Part shown: positions 54,368-62,727 of the stretch, piece by piece
How positions within the stretch are numbered: position 1 is the first letter of the stretch
Layout: every line of letters starts with the position of its first letter
Source: Flavihumibacter profundi
Lineage (GTDB): Bacteria; Bacteroidota; Bacteroidia; Chitinophagales; Chitinophagaceae
Direction: 5' to 3'
DNA: 64,000 bases
Assembly: GCF_020076305.1 (NCBI RefSeq)
Contig: NZ_JAIQXE010000001.1
Location: forward strand, 1,922,001 to 1,986,000
The notes under the pieces: model-generated
Seen by the model: only the letters and a program-made list of their open reading frames with translations
Told to the model about the DNA's origin: nothing
Databases searched by the model: none
Position numbers and translations under genes: made by a program

Positions 54368-55738
54368 ATGGCATTTATGGATATCAAAAACAACATCCTG
54401 GAAACGATAGGCAATACGCCTCTGATCAGGTTGAATAAAATTACGAAAGACATTCCGGGCACTATCCTGGCCAAGGTAGATTATTTTAACCCTGGTAACT
54501 CTATTAAAGACCGGATGGCGTTGAAGATGGTAGAAGTGGCTGAAAAAGAAGGCAAGCTAAAACCTGGCGGCACCATCATTGAGTGTACCAGTGGAAATAC
54601 CGGAATGGGATTGGCCCTTGCCGCTATTGTGAAAGGGTACAAATGTATTTTCACCACTACGGACAAACAAAGTAAGGAAAAAATGGATATCCTCAAAGCT
54701 GTTGGTGCAGAGGTGATTGTTTGTCCCACGAATGTTGAACCCGATGACCCGCGCTCTTATTATTCCATTGCCCGCCGGCTCGCTAAAGAAATTCCGAATT
54801 CCTTTCATGCCAACCAATATGATAACCTGGCTAACCGGCTGGCGCATTATGAAACCACCGGCCCTGAACTATGGCACCAAACAGACGGTACTATTACACA
54901 CCTTGTTTGTACGGCAGGAACTGGTGGTACTGTAACCGGCACTGCACAATACCTGAAAGAGAAAAACCCGGATATCCAGGTCTGGGCGATAGACGTTTAC
55001 GGGTCATTGCTCACAAAATACTTCCGCACGGGCATAATTGATATGAATGAAGTCCATCCTTACGTATCTGAAGGTTTCGGTGAAGACTTTGTACCCGAAA
55101 ACTACGACATGAGCGTGATTGATCATTTTGAACAGGTTACTGATAAAGATGGCGCCATCGTTGCACGGAGGCTCGCCAAGGAGGAGGGACTGTTCTGTGG
55201 TTATAGTGCCGGCAGTTGTTTGCAGGGTTTACTGCAGTTGAAAGAAAGGTTAAAACCAAGTGACGTAGTAGTTTGCATATTTCATGACCATGGGAGCCGC
55301 TATGTCGGAAAAATCTATAATGACCAATGGATGCAGGAAAGGGGTTTCCTGGATGTGAAGACATTTAAGGATATCGTAAGCGGTAGGGGTAAAAGCCAGA
55401 AGCTGATCAGTATTGAACCTACACACACCGTAGCAGAAGCGGTTGAACTAATGCGGAAATACGATATTGAACATATACCGGTTATATATAGCGACCAGAT
55501 CCTTGGCTCAATAAGCGAAAACGGATTGTTCGGAAAAGTCTTTTCAAATCCGGATATCAAGCAGGCCGCGGTTCAGTCTGTATTGGAACCAGCCTTCCCG
55601 ATTGTTGATTTCCAGACCCCGGTGGAGAAGCTCAGTACATTGATTAACAAGGAGAATGGAGCAGTTTTAAGCAAAGATGAAGTAGGGAATTTTCATATAT
55701 TAACGAAGTACGACGTTTTACAGGCACTTGGCAAGTAA
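54368..55738 (+). CDS. cbs: Cystathionine beta-synthase
   Basis: A 456-residue PLP enzyme with a C-terminal CBS-domain pair. The PLP lysine is in NPGNSIKDRMALKMVE, the phosphate-binding loop in ECTSGNTGMGLALAA, and GTGGTVTGTAQYL follows. The last about 110 residues (ISIEPTHTVAEAVELMRKYD, LTKYDVLQALGK) form the regulatory module. It would condense serine and homocysteine to cystathionine, or act as a cysteine synthase; the CBS pair favours the first. The start could be ATG at 54368 or 54377. A terminator follows 25 bases after the stop. Confidence 0.9.
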   Translation: MAFMDIKNNILETIGNTPLIRLNKITKDIPGTILAKVDYFNPGNSIKDRMALKMVEVAEKEGKLKPGGTIIECTSGNTGMGLALAAIVKGYKCIFTTTDKQSKEKMDILKAVGAEVIVCPTNVEPDDPRSYYSIARRLAKEIPNSFHANQYDNLANRLAHYETTGPELWHQTDGTITHLVCTAGTGGTVTGTAQYLKEKNPDIQVWAIDVYGSLLTKYFRTGIIDMNEVHPYVSEGFGEDFVPENYDMSVIDHFEQVTDKDGAIVARRLAKEEGLFCGYSAGSCLQGLLQLKERLKPSDVVVCIFHDHGSRYVGKIYNDQWMQERGFLDVKTFKDIVSGRGKSQKLISIEPTHTVAEAVELMRKYDIEHIPVIYSDQILGSISENGLFGKVFSNPDIKQAAVQSVLEPAFPIVDFQTPVEKLSTLINKENGAVLSKDEVGNFHILTKYDVLQALGK

Positions 55739-55763
55739 AGCGCTGAAATCACTAAAATGCAAT

Positions 55764-55796
55764 CCGGGTAAGGCTTTCAGGCCACCCGGTTTTTTT
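55764..55796 (+). terminator. Intrinsic terminator of the cystathionine beta-synthase gene
   Basis: Arms CCGGGT (55764-55769) and ACCCGG (55784-55789), with an inner GGC/GCC stem, are followed by seven T residues at 55790-55796. Confidence 0.88.
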
Positions 55797-56429
55797 GTGC
55801 GCCGGCATTTCGCGTAAAACTACGTTAGCGATTGGCGTATACTCACGTTTGTGTATTTGTACTTATTACGATTTCAGGGGTAAATACCGAAGTGTTAAAA
55901 TTGAGCAAATGCGCTCTAGGCCAACAATTAAAGCGCCCCTACATTTGTATCAGAAGTTGATTGATAGTATTTCAATCGTATCCAATATCCAGAGAAACCG
56001 AATCCAGAAAAATCCAAAAGTCCAGAAATCCAAAATCGAATTCAATACCTAAGAAAAAAACCAGGAGAAAATCCAATATCAGTCAACTTCCTTTTTTATT
56101 CCTAAATCCTAAGAAAAAACCAAACTGTAGAAATCAGCATCCAATCCATTGAAAAACCGAACGCGAAAACCCATGAAACCAGAGCCAAAACCAATGTCCA
56201 GTAACCGAGCGTCCAAATCTCAGTAAGTTTAGAATTGGTTTCATGTATCCAATGTTCCGGTGAAAAAACCGACCAAGTCCTTTAAAACCACTTATCCAAT
56301 CCTGGCGAATGCCATGAGATGAATCCGGTACCCTCCTGCCCTGCTGCTCGTCCAAGCTAGTAAGGCAGGGGGCCGAAAGTGGTCTCTTCTCCTTCCCTTT
56401 TACCTCCTTATTTTGCAGAAAATTTCCTG
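55797..56429. other. Gene-poor, A/C-skewed intergenic region
   Basis: About 630 bases with no credible ORF. From about 55960 to 56300 the plus strand is strongly skewed to A and C (45 of 60 bases in 55981-56040), with many short AATCC, TCCAAA and TCCAGA words; on the other strand these read TGGAT-like. A 16-base imperfect direct repeat occurs at 56048-56063 and 56108-56122, 60 bases apart. A 9-base stem (56332-56340 with 56364-56372) lies just before the BtuF-like gene. A promoter-like TACATTTG is at 55940-55947. I cannot assign a function; a non-coding RNA or a decayed region are possible. Confidence 0.6.
56332..56372 (+). promoter_or_regulatory. Stem-loop upstream of the BtuF-like gene
   Basis: Nine-base arms 56332-56340 and 56364-56372, including one G-T pair, enclose a 23-base loop. 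It precedes the gene at 56430 by about 57 bases. The conserved sequence of a cobalamin riboswitch was not recognised, so no named class is claimed. Confidence 0.35.
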
Positions 56430-57230
56430 ATGTCGCTGTTTACCGATCAAACCGGCAGGACTATTGATTTACCCGCTGTTCCCCGGCGGATTATTTCCTT
56501 GGTGCCTTCCCAAACAGAATATTTATATAACCTGGGACTTACAGATGAAGTAATCGGGATTACCAATTTCTGCATTCATCCAAATAGCTGGCGGAGCAGT
56601 AAAAAACGGATTGGCGGGACAAAAAACATCCATCTTGAGGAAATCCTGGCCCTGCGACCCGACCTGGTGATCGCCAATAAAGAAGAAAATGTAAAGGAGC
56701 AGGTAATGGCCCTGGCCGAAAAGTTACCGGTATGGGTTAGTGACGTGGCAGATTTGGACAGCGCCCTTGAAATGATGGCTGTTATAGGGCAAATGACCGG
56801 AAAGGAAATTGCGGGTGCAGGTATTTGCAGGGAAATCGTGTCAGGATTCGCACAATTAGCCAAATCTGCGCCAATCGCTCCTTTGCGTACTGCTTACCTT
56901 ATCTGGAAAGATCCATATATGACTGTAGGCGGCGATACTTTTATCCATGATATGCTAACGCGTTGCGGATGCATAAATATATTCGCGTACGCGTCCCGTT
57001 ATCCTGCCACCACCCTGGAGCAAATCCGCTATTCAGGCTTGCAATTAATACTGCTGTCTTCTGAGCCTTATCCATTTGGCCAAAAACATATCGCAGAGAT
57101 TCAGGCAGAACTACCGGAAACCCAAATCCTGCTTGTCAATGGTGAATATTTTAGCTGGTATGGAAGCCGGCTGACCGGTGCGGCTGCATATTTCCAAAGG
57201 CTAATGAAGCAATTTCAAAAACCCTGGTAA
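56430..57230 (+). CDS. BtuF-like metal/cobalamin-receptor-fold protein, no signal peptide
   Basis: A 266-residue helical-backbone metal receptor (TroA/BtuF type). From the ATG at 56430 it runs MSLFTDQTGRTIDLP, VPRRIISLVPSQTEYLYNLG, IGGTKNIHLEEILALRPDLVI, then TRCGCINIFAYASRYPATTLE and LSSEPYPFGQKHI. These are family features. There is no signal peptide or lipobox at either candidate start, so it would be cytoplasmic unless the gene starts further upstream. No permease or ATPase gene is adjacent. It is unclear whether it binds cobalamin or another ligand. Confidence 0.8.
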   Translation: MSLFTDQTGRTIDLPAVPRRIISLVPSQTEYLYNLGLTDEVIGITNFCIHPNSWRSSKKRIGGTKNIHLEEILALRPDLVIANKEENVKEQVMALAEKLPVWVSDVADLDSALEMMAVIGQMTGKEIAGAGICREIVSGFAQLAKSAPIAPLRTAYLIWKDPYMTVGGDTFIHDMLTRCGCINIFAYASRYPATTLEQIRYSGLQLILLSSEPYPFGQKHIAEIQAELPETQILLVNGEYFSWYGSRLTGAAAYFQRLMKQFQKPW

Positions 57231-57246
57231 AATCCGGGGCTTTTTC
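57217..57246 (+). terminator. Intrinsic terminator of the BtuF-like gene
   Basis: CCCTGG (57222-57227) and CCGGGG (57234-57239) pair through one G-T, with AAAA before and CTTTTT after. The first arm covers the last coding bases; the stop codon is in the loop. Confidence 0.65.
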
Positions 57247-57306
57247 AACCTGCTATTTGACTCCGAAGCAGGCCTGTGTATTGTTTTTTCCCGTATTTTC
57301 CCTTAA

Positions 57307-58416
57307 ATGTTAGCGAAATACTTCCATAATGATCAATCCCAGGGCGAAAGTGTAAAGCCTTCCCGCAAAAAACCGATGTTCCCGGTTGGGGAACAACTTC
57401 GTGCCTTCCTGAAATTACATGGTCGTGAGGTAAAACTACCTGTAGCTTACCGTGACCTGCAAAGATTCATCTACTCGGTTCCGCATAAAGACAAAGAAGG
57501 AAAGGATACCTTATGGGAAACCGTGGTGTATGATAAACGGGAGTGGGACTATATCCGCGAAGGGCTGGTGCGTATTTACGCCATCCTGAAAACGGAGGGT
57601 GACATGAGTTTCAGCAAGCACCTGGATGTATCCCGGATCGATTATTGCGCTTTCGGGAACTCACAACCTTTCCGCATCCGGATCGTCAATAAGTTCAACG
57701 ATAATTACGACCATTATTATATAAAGATTGCCGATGCCTCCAGGATATACGGATTGGAACTGGAACATATGCTTTCACCCAACCGGATTACCTTCTTCAC
57801 CAGCCACCAGACCCTTGTGGAGGAACATATTCCCGGTATTCCCGGTGACACCTTCATTAATCAATACCTGGACCGGTCCGATACCAATAAAATAAGGCTG
57901 GCCAAGGAATTTGTGAAATTCAATGAGCGCTGTTTTGTTCGCCTGCTGGGTGATATGCGCAGTTACAATTTTGTGGTAGATATCACCCCAGATATAGAAG
58001 ACTTTCAATACCGTATCAGGGCAATTGATTTCGACCAGCAGTCCTATGAAGGCAGAAAAAATTTATACCTGCCCCAGTTTTTTAAGGAAAACAATCCTTT
58101 GGTAGATATGGTCCTTAAATACCTGAACAAAGACTCCATAGAACAATACCAGAGCGAAGAGAGGACGATGATGACCTTCCGGCTGGTAACGGCACGGTAT
58201 CGTATGAAGGAAATTTTGGATATCATGGGACAGGATAAAATTTCAACCCCTGAGAAAATTTACCAGCTGGGACAGGAACTGAGTGATTTCCATGGCGGCA
58301 AACCCAACCTTTTAAAATGCCATTCAATGGGTCAGCTGGTGAAAGAACACCTCAAAGTGTGCCTGCGGAAAAACCTGCTGCTTATACCCCGGATCCAGGG
58401 AAGAACCGGGGATTAA
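57307..58416 (+). CDS. Uncharacterised protein with kinase/APH-like catalytic pattern
   Basis: A 369-residue protein I cannot name. Its layout matches the protein-kinase/aminoglycoside-phosphotransferase fold: HYYIKIADASR (Lys140 as a beta-3-like lysine), a hinge-like LVEEHIPGIPGD (residues 170-181), a catalytic-loop-like LGDMRSYNFVVD with Asp216 and Asn221 in the D-x4-N spacing, and IRAIDFDQQ (Asp241, Asp243) in the position of the metal-binding DFG/DFD motif. The usual His before the Asp is a Gly. An N-terminal basic region (residues 10-30) precedes it. It lies between the BtuF-like gene and the class II aldolase. Kinase-like fold is inferred from motif order only. Confidence 0.6.
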   Translation: MLAKYFHNDQSQGESVKPSRKKPMFPVGEQLRAFLKLHGREVKLPVAYRDLQRFIYSVPHKDKEGKDTLWETVVYDKREWDYIREGLVRIYAILKTEGDMSFSKHLDVSRIDYCAFGNSQPFRIRIVNKFNDNYDHYYIKIADASRIYGLELEHMLSPNRITFFTSHQTLVEEHIPGIPGDTFINQYLDRSDTNKIRLAKEFVKFNERCFVRLLGDMRSYNFVVDITPDIEDFQYRIRAIDFDQQSYEGRKNLYLPQFFKENNPLVDMVLKYLNKDSIEQYQSEERTMMTFRLVTARYRMKEILDIMGQDKISTPEKIYQLGQELSDFHGGKPNLLKCHSMGQLVKEHLKVCLRKNLLLIPRIQGRTGD

Positions 58417-58434
58417 TACCCCGATTTAACCAAA

Positions 58435-58509
58435 ATGCGGCCTATTACTGGCAGGTTCCTTATATTAGCGTTCTTTTTTACGATTGTATTTGCCTGTAGT
58501 GATTCTTAA
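58435..58509 (+). CDS. Putative mini-lipoprotein or leader peptide, 24 residues
   Basis: A 24-codon ORF from ATG at 58435 to TAA at 58507-58509. After MRPITGR it has a hydrophobic core (FLILAFFFTIVFA) ending at Cys and SDS, the layout of a type II signal peptide with its lipobox cysteine at residue 21. If real it yields a four-residue lipidated peptide; it might instead be a remnant of a longer lipoprotein or a leader for fbaA, which starts 18 bases later. No family is known to me. Confidence 0.35.
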   Translation: MRPITGRFLILAFFFTIVFACSDS

Positions 58510-58527
58510 AACCAACTAAAAAAACAG

Positions 58528-59595
58528 ATGAAAAAGTACAGCGCCGGCGTATTATTCGGTGAAGAACTCGAAGCCTTATATAAGGACGCCAAAGCCAACA
58601 AATTTGCCCTTCCAGCGGTAAATACCATCGGTACAGATTCTATTAATGCCGTCCTGGAAACCGCTGCGAAAGTTAATTCCCCTGTAATTGTGCAATTCTC
58701 CAACGGAGGTGCCCAGTTTATGGCAGGGAAAGGAATGCCTAACGACCAGATGCAGGCGAATATTTCCGGTGCCATTTCCGGTGCACTGCATATCCATAAT
58801 GTTGCCAGGTACTATGGTGTTCCCGTAGTGCTGCACACCGACCATGCATCCCACAAATGGCTTCCCTGGATTACTGCCTTAATTGATGCCGGTGAAGCTT
58901 ATTTTGCAGAAAAAGGCACACCTCTTTTCAGTTCACATATGCTTGACCTTTCTGAAGAAAGCCTGGAAGAGAATATCCAGACTTCGGTACAATATTTCAA
59001 AAGGATGAAGCCCCTGGGAATGGGCATTGAAATTGAACTCGGAGTAACCGGCGGTGAAGAGGATGGCGTTGATAACAGTGGTGTTGAAAACGACAAACTG
59101 TACACTCAGCCACAACATGTTGCCTATGCTTATGAAGAGTTGGGTAAAGTCGGCAATTTATTTACAGTTGCCGCCGCATTCGGAAACGTGCATGGTGTGT
59201 ATAGTCCGGGTAATGTTGAACTTCGTCCCGAAATCCTGCACAATAGCCAGATTTACATCCAGGAACAATACAAAACAGGTGAAAAGCCCGTGTATTTTGT
59301 ATTCCATGGAGGAAGCGGTTCAGCAAAAGAACAAATTGCTGAAGCTTTGGGCTATGGTGTAATCAAAATGAATATCGATACCGATATGCAATGGGCATTC
59401 TGGGAAGGTGTTCTGGGTTACTACAAAAAGAACGAGGCTTACCTGCAAGGCCAGCTCGGTAACCCTGAAGGCCCGAATAAGCCCAATAAAAAATACTATG
59501 ATCCACGTGCCTGGTTGCGCAAAGGCCAGGATACATTTGTAGCCCGTTTGGAAGAAGCCTTCCGGGACCTGAATTGTATTAACAGGAATGCGTAA
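58528..59595 (+). CDS. fbaA: Fructose-bisphosphate aldolase, class II
   Basis: A 355-residue class II (zinc) aldolase. Conserved elements are FALPAVNTIGTDSINAVLE, the zinc-site VVLHTDHASHKWLPW, GIEIELGVTGGEEDGVDN, and the second zinc region with FHGGSGSAKEQ and NIDTDMQWAFW. It splits fructose 1,6-bisphosphate in glycolysis and gluconeogenesis. The TAA stop is part of the first unit of a heptad array that begins at 59591, and a terminator follows at 59637-59664. A class I aldolase gene comes next. Confidence 0.95.
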   Translation: MKKYSAGVLFGEELEALYKDAKANKFALPAVNTIGTDSINAVLETAAKVNSPVIVQFSNGGAQFMAGKGMPNDQMQANISGAISGALHIHNVARYYGVPVVLHTDHASHKWLPWITALIDAGEAYFAEKGTPLFSSHMLDLSEESLEENIQTSVQYFKRMKPLGMGIEIELGVTGGEEDGVDNSGVENDKLYTQPQHVAYAYEELGKVGNLFTVAAAFGNVHGVYSPGNVELRPEILHNSQIYIQEQYKTGEKPVYFVFHGGSGSAKEQIAEALGYGVIKMNIDTDMQWAFWEGVLGYYKKNEAYLQGQLGNPEGPNKPNKKYYDPRAWLRKGQDTFVARLEEAFRDLNCINRNA

Positions 59596-59618
59596 GCGGT
59601 AAATCGTAAATCGTGAGA
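59591..59618 (+). repeat. NGTRARY heptad array, four units, providing the fbaA stop codon
   Basis: Units 59591-59597, 59598-59604, 59605-59611 and 59612-59618 (the last ends in A). The fbaA stop TAA is at 59593-59595 in the first unit. It lies between the coding region and the terminator, in the fbaA sense orientation. Confidence 0.8.
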
Positions 59619-59636
59619 TTTAGGAATGTATATGGA

Positions 59637-59664
59637 AGCTACCCGATCGGGGTAGCTTTTTTTT
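59637..59664 (+). terminator. Intrinsic terminator of fbaA
   Basis: Perfect arms AGCTACCC (59637-59644) and GGGTAGCT (59650-59657) with a five-base loop are followed by seven further T residues. Confidence 0.92.
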
Positions 59665-59740
59665 GCCTTATATAGAAGGAGCCGGTTTCGGCAGCAGGTT
59701 TTCGTAACTTTAATCAGGGTCGAATATTAAACTTTAAACC

Positions 59741-60799
59741 ATGCCAGATAGTCGTATAACCTCGCTGCTGGGTGATAAGGCAGCCTACCTGCTTGATCAT
59801 CAGTGTACCACCATCTCCCGGGCACAACTAACCCTGCCCTCGCCCAACCATATCGAGGAGGTATGGATGAACAGTAACCGGGGTAACCGGGTATTGAGAA
59901 GCCTTCAGCAATTGTTATCACATGGCCGGCTTGCTGATACAGGCTATTGTTCCATATTTCCCGTTGACCAGGGCATTGAACATAGCGCGGGTTCAGCCTT
60001 TGCACCAAACCCCATGTATTTCGACCCGGAAAATATTATCAAACTGGCTATTGAAGGCGGTTGCAATGGCGTTGCCTCCACTTTCGGCGTATTGGGAATC
60101 ATGAGCCGAAAATATGCCCACCGCATCCCTTTTATTGTAAAAATCAACCACAATGAATTCCTGAGTTACCCTAACAGATATGACCAAACGATGTTCGGAA
60201 CTATCCGCTCGGCATGGAACATGGGTGCCATTGCTGTTGGTGCCACAGTCTATTGGGGAAGTGCTGAAAGTACCCGCCAGCTCAGGGAAGTTGCAGAAGC
60301 ATTTGAACTGGCACATGAGCTGGGTATGGCGACTATTCTTTGGTGTTATACCCGTAATGCTGCATTTAAAGTTGATGGCGTGGATTACCATAGTGCTGCT
60401 GATTTCACGGGTCAGGCCAATCACCTTGGCGTTACTTTACAGGCTGATATTATAAAACAAAAAATACCAGTCAATAATGGCGGCTACCTGGCCACAAAAC
60501 ATGGCAAAACCAGCAAACTTGTGTATGAAAAATTAACTACCGACCACCCGATTGATTTATGCCGCTACCAACTGGCTAATTGCTATATGGGTAAAATCGG
60601 GCTGATTAACTCCGGCGGGGAAAGCAAAGGCAGCAGCGATCTTGCTGAAGCGGTTGAAACGGCCATCATCAACAAACGCGCAGGCGGCATGGGATTGATT
60701 TTAGGCAGGAAAGCCTTTCAGCGCCCCTTCGCAGATGGCCTGGAATTGCTGCATGCCGTTCAGGATGTATACCTGGACAGGGAAATAACTCTTGCATAA
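59741..60799 (+). CDS. fbaB: Fructose-bisphosphate aldolase, class I (FbaB/DhnA type)
   Basis: A 352-residue class I aldolase of the bacterial DhnA type. Features are [35 protein letters not shown] and the Schiff-base lysine context [15 protein letters not shown]. It performs the same reaction as the class II enzyme upstream without metal. The strong terminator between them implies separate transcription. Expression under different carbon or metal conditions is a reasonable, but unshown, reason for having both. Confidence 0.92.
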   Translation: MPDSRITSLLGDKAAYLLDHQCTTISRAQLTLPSPNHIEEVWMNSNRGNRVLRSLQQLLSHGRLADTGYCSIFPVDQGIEHSAGSAFAPNPMYFDPENIIKLAIEGGCNGVASTFGVLGIMSRKYAHRIPFIVKINHNEFLSYPNRYDQTMFGTIRSAWNMGAIAVGATVYWGSAESTRQLREVAEAFELAHELGMATILWCYTRNAAFKVDGVDYHSAADFTGQANHLGVTLQADIIKQKIPVNNGGYLATKHGKTSKLVYEKLTTDHPIDLCRYQLANCYMGKIGLINSGGESKGSSDLAEAVETAIINKRAGGMGLILGRKAFQRPFADGLELLHAVQDVYLDREITLA

Positions 60800-60810
60800 C
60801 CGTGAAGACT

Positions 60811-61593
60811 TTACACTTCCCCCGACATGCAGAATATTTCAAAATATTTATCTGGCTGCTTTTCAAACCATCCTACAAATTCTTTATAAGGCTGAAAGCT
60901 GCTAAACAAAAGAGTACGATCATCTTTTGAACAATTAAACCGCGCGCGGCTATCAAGTCGAAACAACAATTGCAGGCATTGCAAAGTTTCTGCATAAAAT
61001 GCCGGAAGGTTGGCTTCAAAGCTCAATAGGGAAACAGGTTTTGAAAGTCCGCGCAATACTTCAAGTTCCAGGCCTTCTACATCAATTTTAATAAAATCGG
61101 GAAGACCGTAAACTTTTATCAGCTCGTCTAATGTAACCGTATGGATAGATTGAATGGCATCGAATTGTATTTGTCCCTCTTCATCTGTTAAGCCATGCAA
61201 CATCTCTTTCCTTTTAACACTGAGTGTTGATAATGACCTTCCATGCGCCGGAGATAAAAATAACTTTGCAGTCCCTGTGCGATCAGATAGCGCATCACCC
61301 CTGACAATAACTTTTTTTTCCCCCTGGAAACGGGCAGTCAGTATTCTTAAATTCTCCGGATCTGGCTCACAGGCTACAACTCGGTTCCCCATTTGCAGGA
61401 ATACAGCTGTCAGGTCGCCAACATTGGCGCCGATATCAAAAACCAACCCTTTTGAAATTCCAGGCAATTGCGAGTAATATTGGAAAGTTTGTTCCTGTTG
61501 CGTTTTTATTTCAGGGTGCCTTATGCGGGTGAAAAGCTTTCCAGGCCAGGAAAATTTCAGGAGGTAATACCAATATGGTTTATGGCGGGCCAC
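60811..61593 (-). CDS. FkbM-family methyltransferase
   Basis: A 260-residue SAM-dependent methyltransferase of the FkbM family. The SAM site reads LVFDIGANVGDLTAVFLQMG (about residues 50-69) and VACEPDPENLRIL, and DFIKIDVEGLELEVLRGLS is the characteristic acidic motif. FkbM enzymes methylate hydroxyls of polyketides or sugars. The start is GTG at 61593, overlapping the TAG stop of the radical SAM gene by one base (TAGTG), a strong coupling signal. No polyketide or glycosyltransferase gene is nearby, so the substrate is unknown. Confidence 0.88.
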   Translation of the reverse strand: MARHKPYWYYLLKFSWPGKLFTRIRHPEIKTQQEQTFQYYSQLPGISKGLVFDIGANVGDLTAVFLQMGNRVVACEPDPENLRILTARFQGEKKVIVRGDALSDRTGTAKLFLSPAHGRSLSTLSVKRKEMLHGLTDEEGQIQFDAIQSIHTVTLDELIKVYGLPDFIKIDVEGLELEVLRGLSKPVSLLSFEANLPAFYAETLQCLQLLFRLDSRARFNCSKDDRTLLFSSFQPYKEFVGWFEKQPDKYFEIFCMSGEV

Positions 61594-62657
61594 TAAATGT
61601 CAATTTTCTTGCAGTCGATATAATGGCACTTTTTACAAAAATCGGGTGTTTCATTCTTCAGCCATTTTCGCCTGAAATCCTGGAAGCCTTCACTGTTAAG
61701 AACCGGCATTAGGCCTTGTTTAAATACATTCCCGAAACTGAGTTCCTTGGGGAATGGCTTTGCGCAACAAGGTGCCATTTCCCCATTCCAGCAAACATAA
61801 AAATGTCCCCAGGGTAAACTGCAGGTCTGGAACCCTTTTTCATTCCCCAAACCGCTCCAGGTGGTTTCTACTTTTGTTTTATATTGTTTCAGTCGCTTCA
61901 CTTCTTCCTTAAAAGTTTCGCTCTGGTAAAAGTCATAATAGGAAATATCAGTACCGGAAATGCAGGCCAGGTTAAAAATGGTATAATTCACAAAACCAAT
62001 TCCGGATTCTTCTGCGAATTGTACTACTTCAGTAAGGTGAAAAAAATTCTCTTTGGTCACCACCATGTTCAGCATTACAACTGTGCTGCTGTTGCGGCAC
62101 AGATCAGCGATTTCCCGCACATTATTTTTGAACAGGTTAAAATCTGACTGGAGCCGGATGGCATTATACACTTCACCGATGCCATCAATTGAAATCTGGA
62201 TGGTATCCAGCTTGCCTGCCAGGGCAGCAACTTTTTCGATAGTTTTTGGCAAAACGGCATTGGTAGAAATAGAAATTACAATGCCTTTGTTTTTGGCTTT
62301 GATATAATCGACAATCCGGTCAATTTTTTTGTACATCAGCGTTTCACCCATACCGGTTAGCCCAATGGAATCAACATAGGGCACAAGCTCATCGATCACT
62401 TTTTTGGCCTGTTCTTCTTCCATCAGGCCCATATCCATCTCTTCCCCATAACCATATTCCCTCGGACAAATGGTACATTTCAGGTTACAGCGTGCGCTTA
62501 ATTCAAGCATCACTGTAGAAGGATGCGCCACCCTTGTTTGCCGCGCCGCTTTCAGGGCCAGGTGGTTCACCTTATTGGCAGAATAGCGGACAAAGTCGGC
62601 TCCTCCAGGTAAATGACTGGCTCTTTTCCACAAATTCTCAAAAAAACGTTTCGTCAT
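61593..62657 (-). CDS. Radical SAM/SPASM domain protein
   Basis: A 354-residue radical SAM enzyme. The [4Fe-4S] motif is ARCNLKCTICPREYG (Cys57, Cys61, Cys64; CX3CX2C), followed by GLTGMGETLM and TISI-type ISISTNAVLPKTIE. The C-terminal SPASM-type segment has several cysteines (CSLPWGHFYVCWNGEMAPCC, CKKCHYIDC). Such enzymes modify peptides, sugars or lipid parts. It is co-translated with the FkbM methyltransferase, so the two probably act on one product. Confidence 0.9.
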   Translation of the reverse strand: MTKRFFENLWKRASHLPGGADFVRYSANKVNHLALKAARQTRVAHPSTVMLELSARCNLKCTICPREYGYGEEMDMGLMEEEQAKKVIDELVPYVDSIGLTGMGETLMYKKIDRIVDYIKAKNKGIVISISTNAVLPKTIEKVAALAGKLDTIQISIDGIGEVYNAIRLQSDFNLFKNNVREIADLCRNSSTVVMLNMVVTKENFFHLTEVVQFAEESGIGFVNYTIFNLACISGTDISYYDFYQSETFKEEVKRLKQYKTKVETTWSGLGNEKGFQTCSLPWGHFYVCWNGEMAPCCAKPFPKELSFGNVFKQGLMPVLNSEGFQDFRRKWLKNETPDFCKKCHYIDCKKIDI

Positions 62658-62727
62658 CCCGGTATTCTTAATACACGAATATAAGTTGACTACTTTTATA
62701 AGACCAGTAAACCTGAAATAAAGCAGT

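Noticed and set aside
55795-56152. Two overlapping short frames in the gene-poor region
   Set aside because: They are Lys/Asn/Pro-rich translations of the A/C-skewed repeats, with no start signal or recognisable domain.
56221-56430. Cobalamin riboswitch before the BtuF-like gene
   Set aside because: A stem is present, but I could not find the conserved B12-box-like sequence or the junction in the needed order on either strand.
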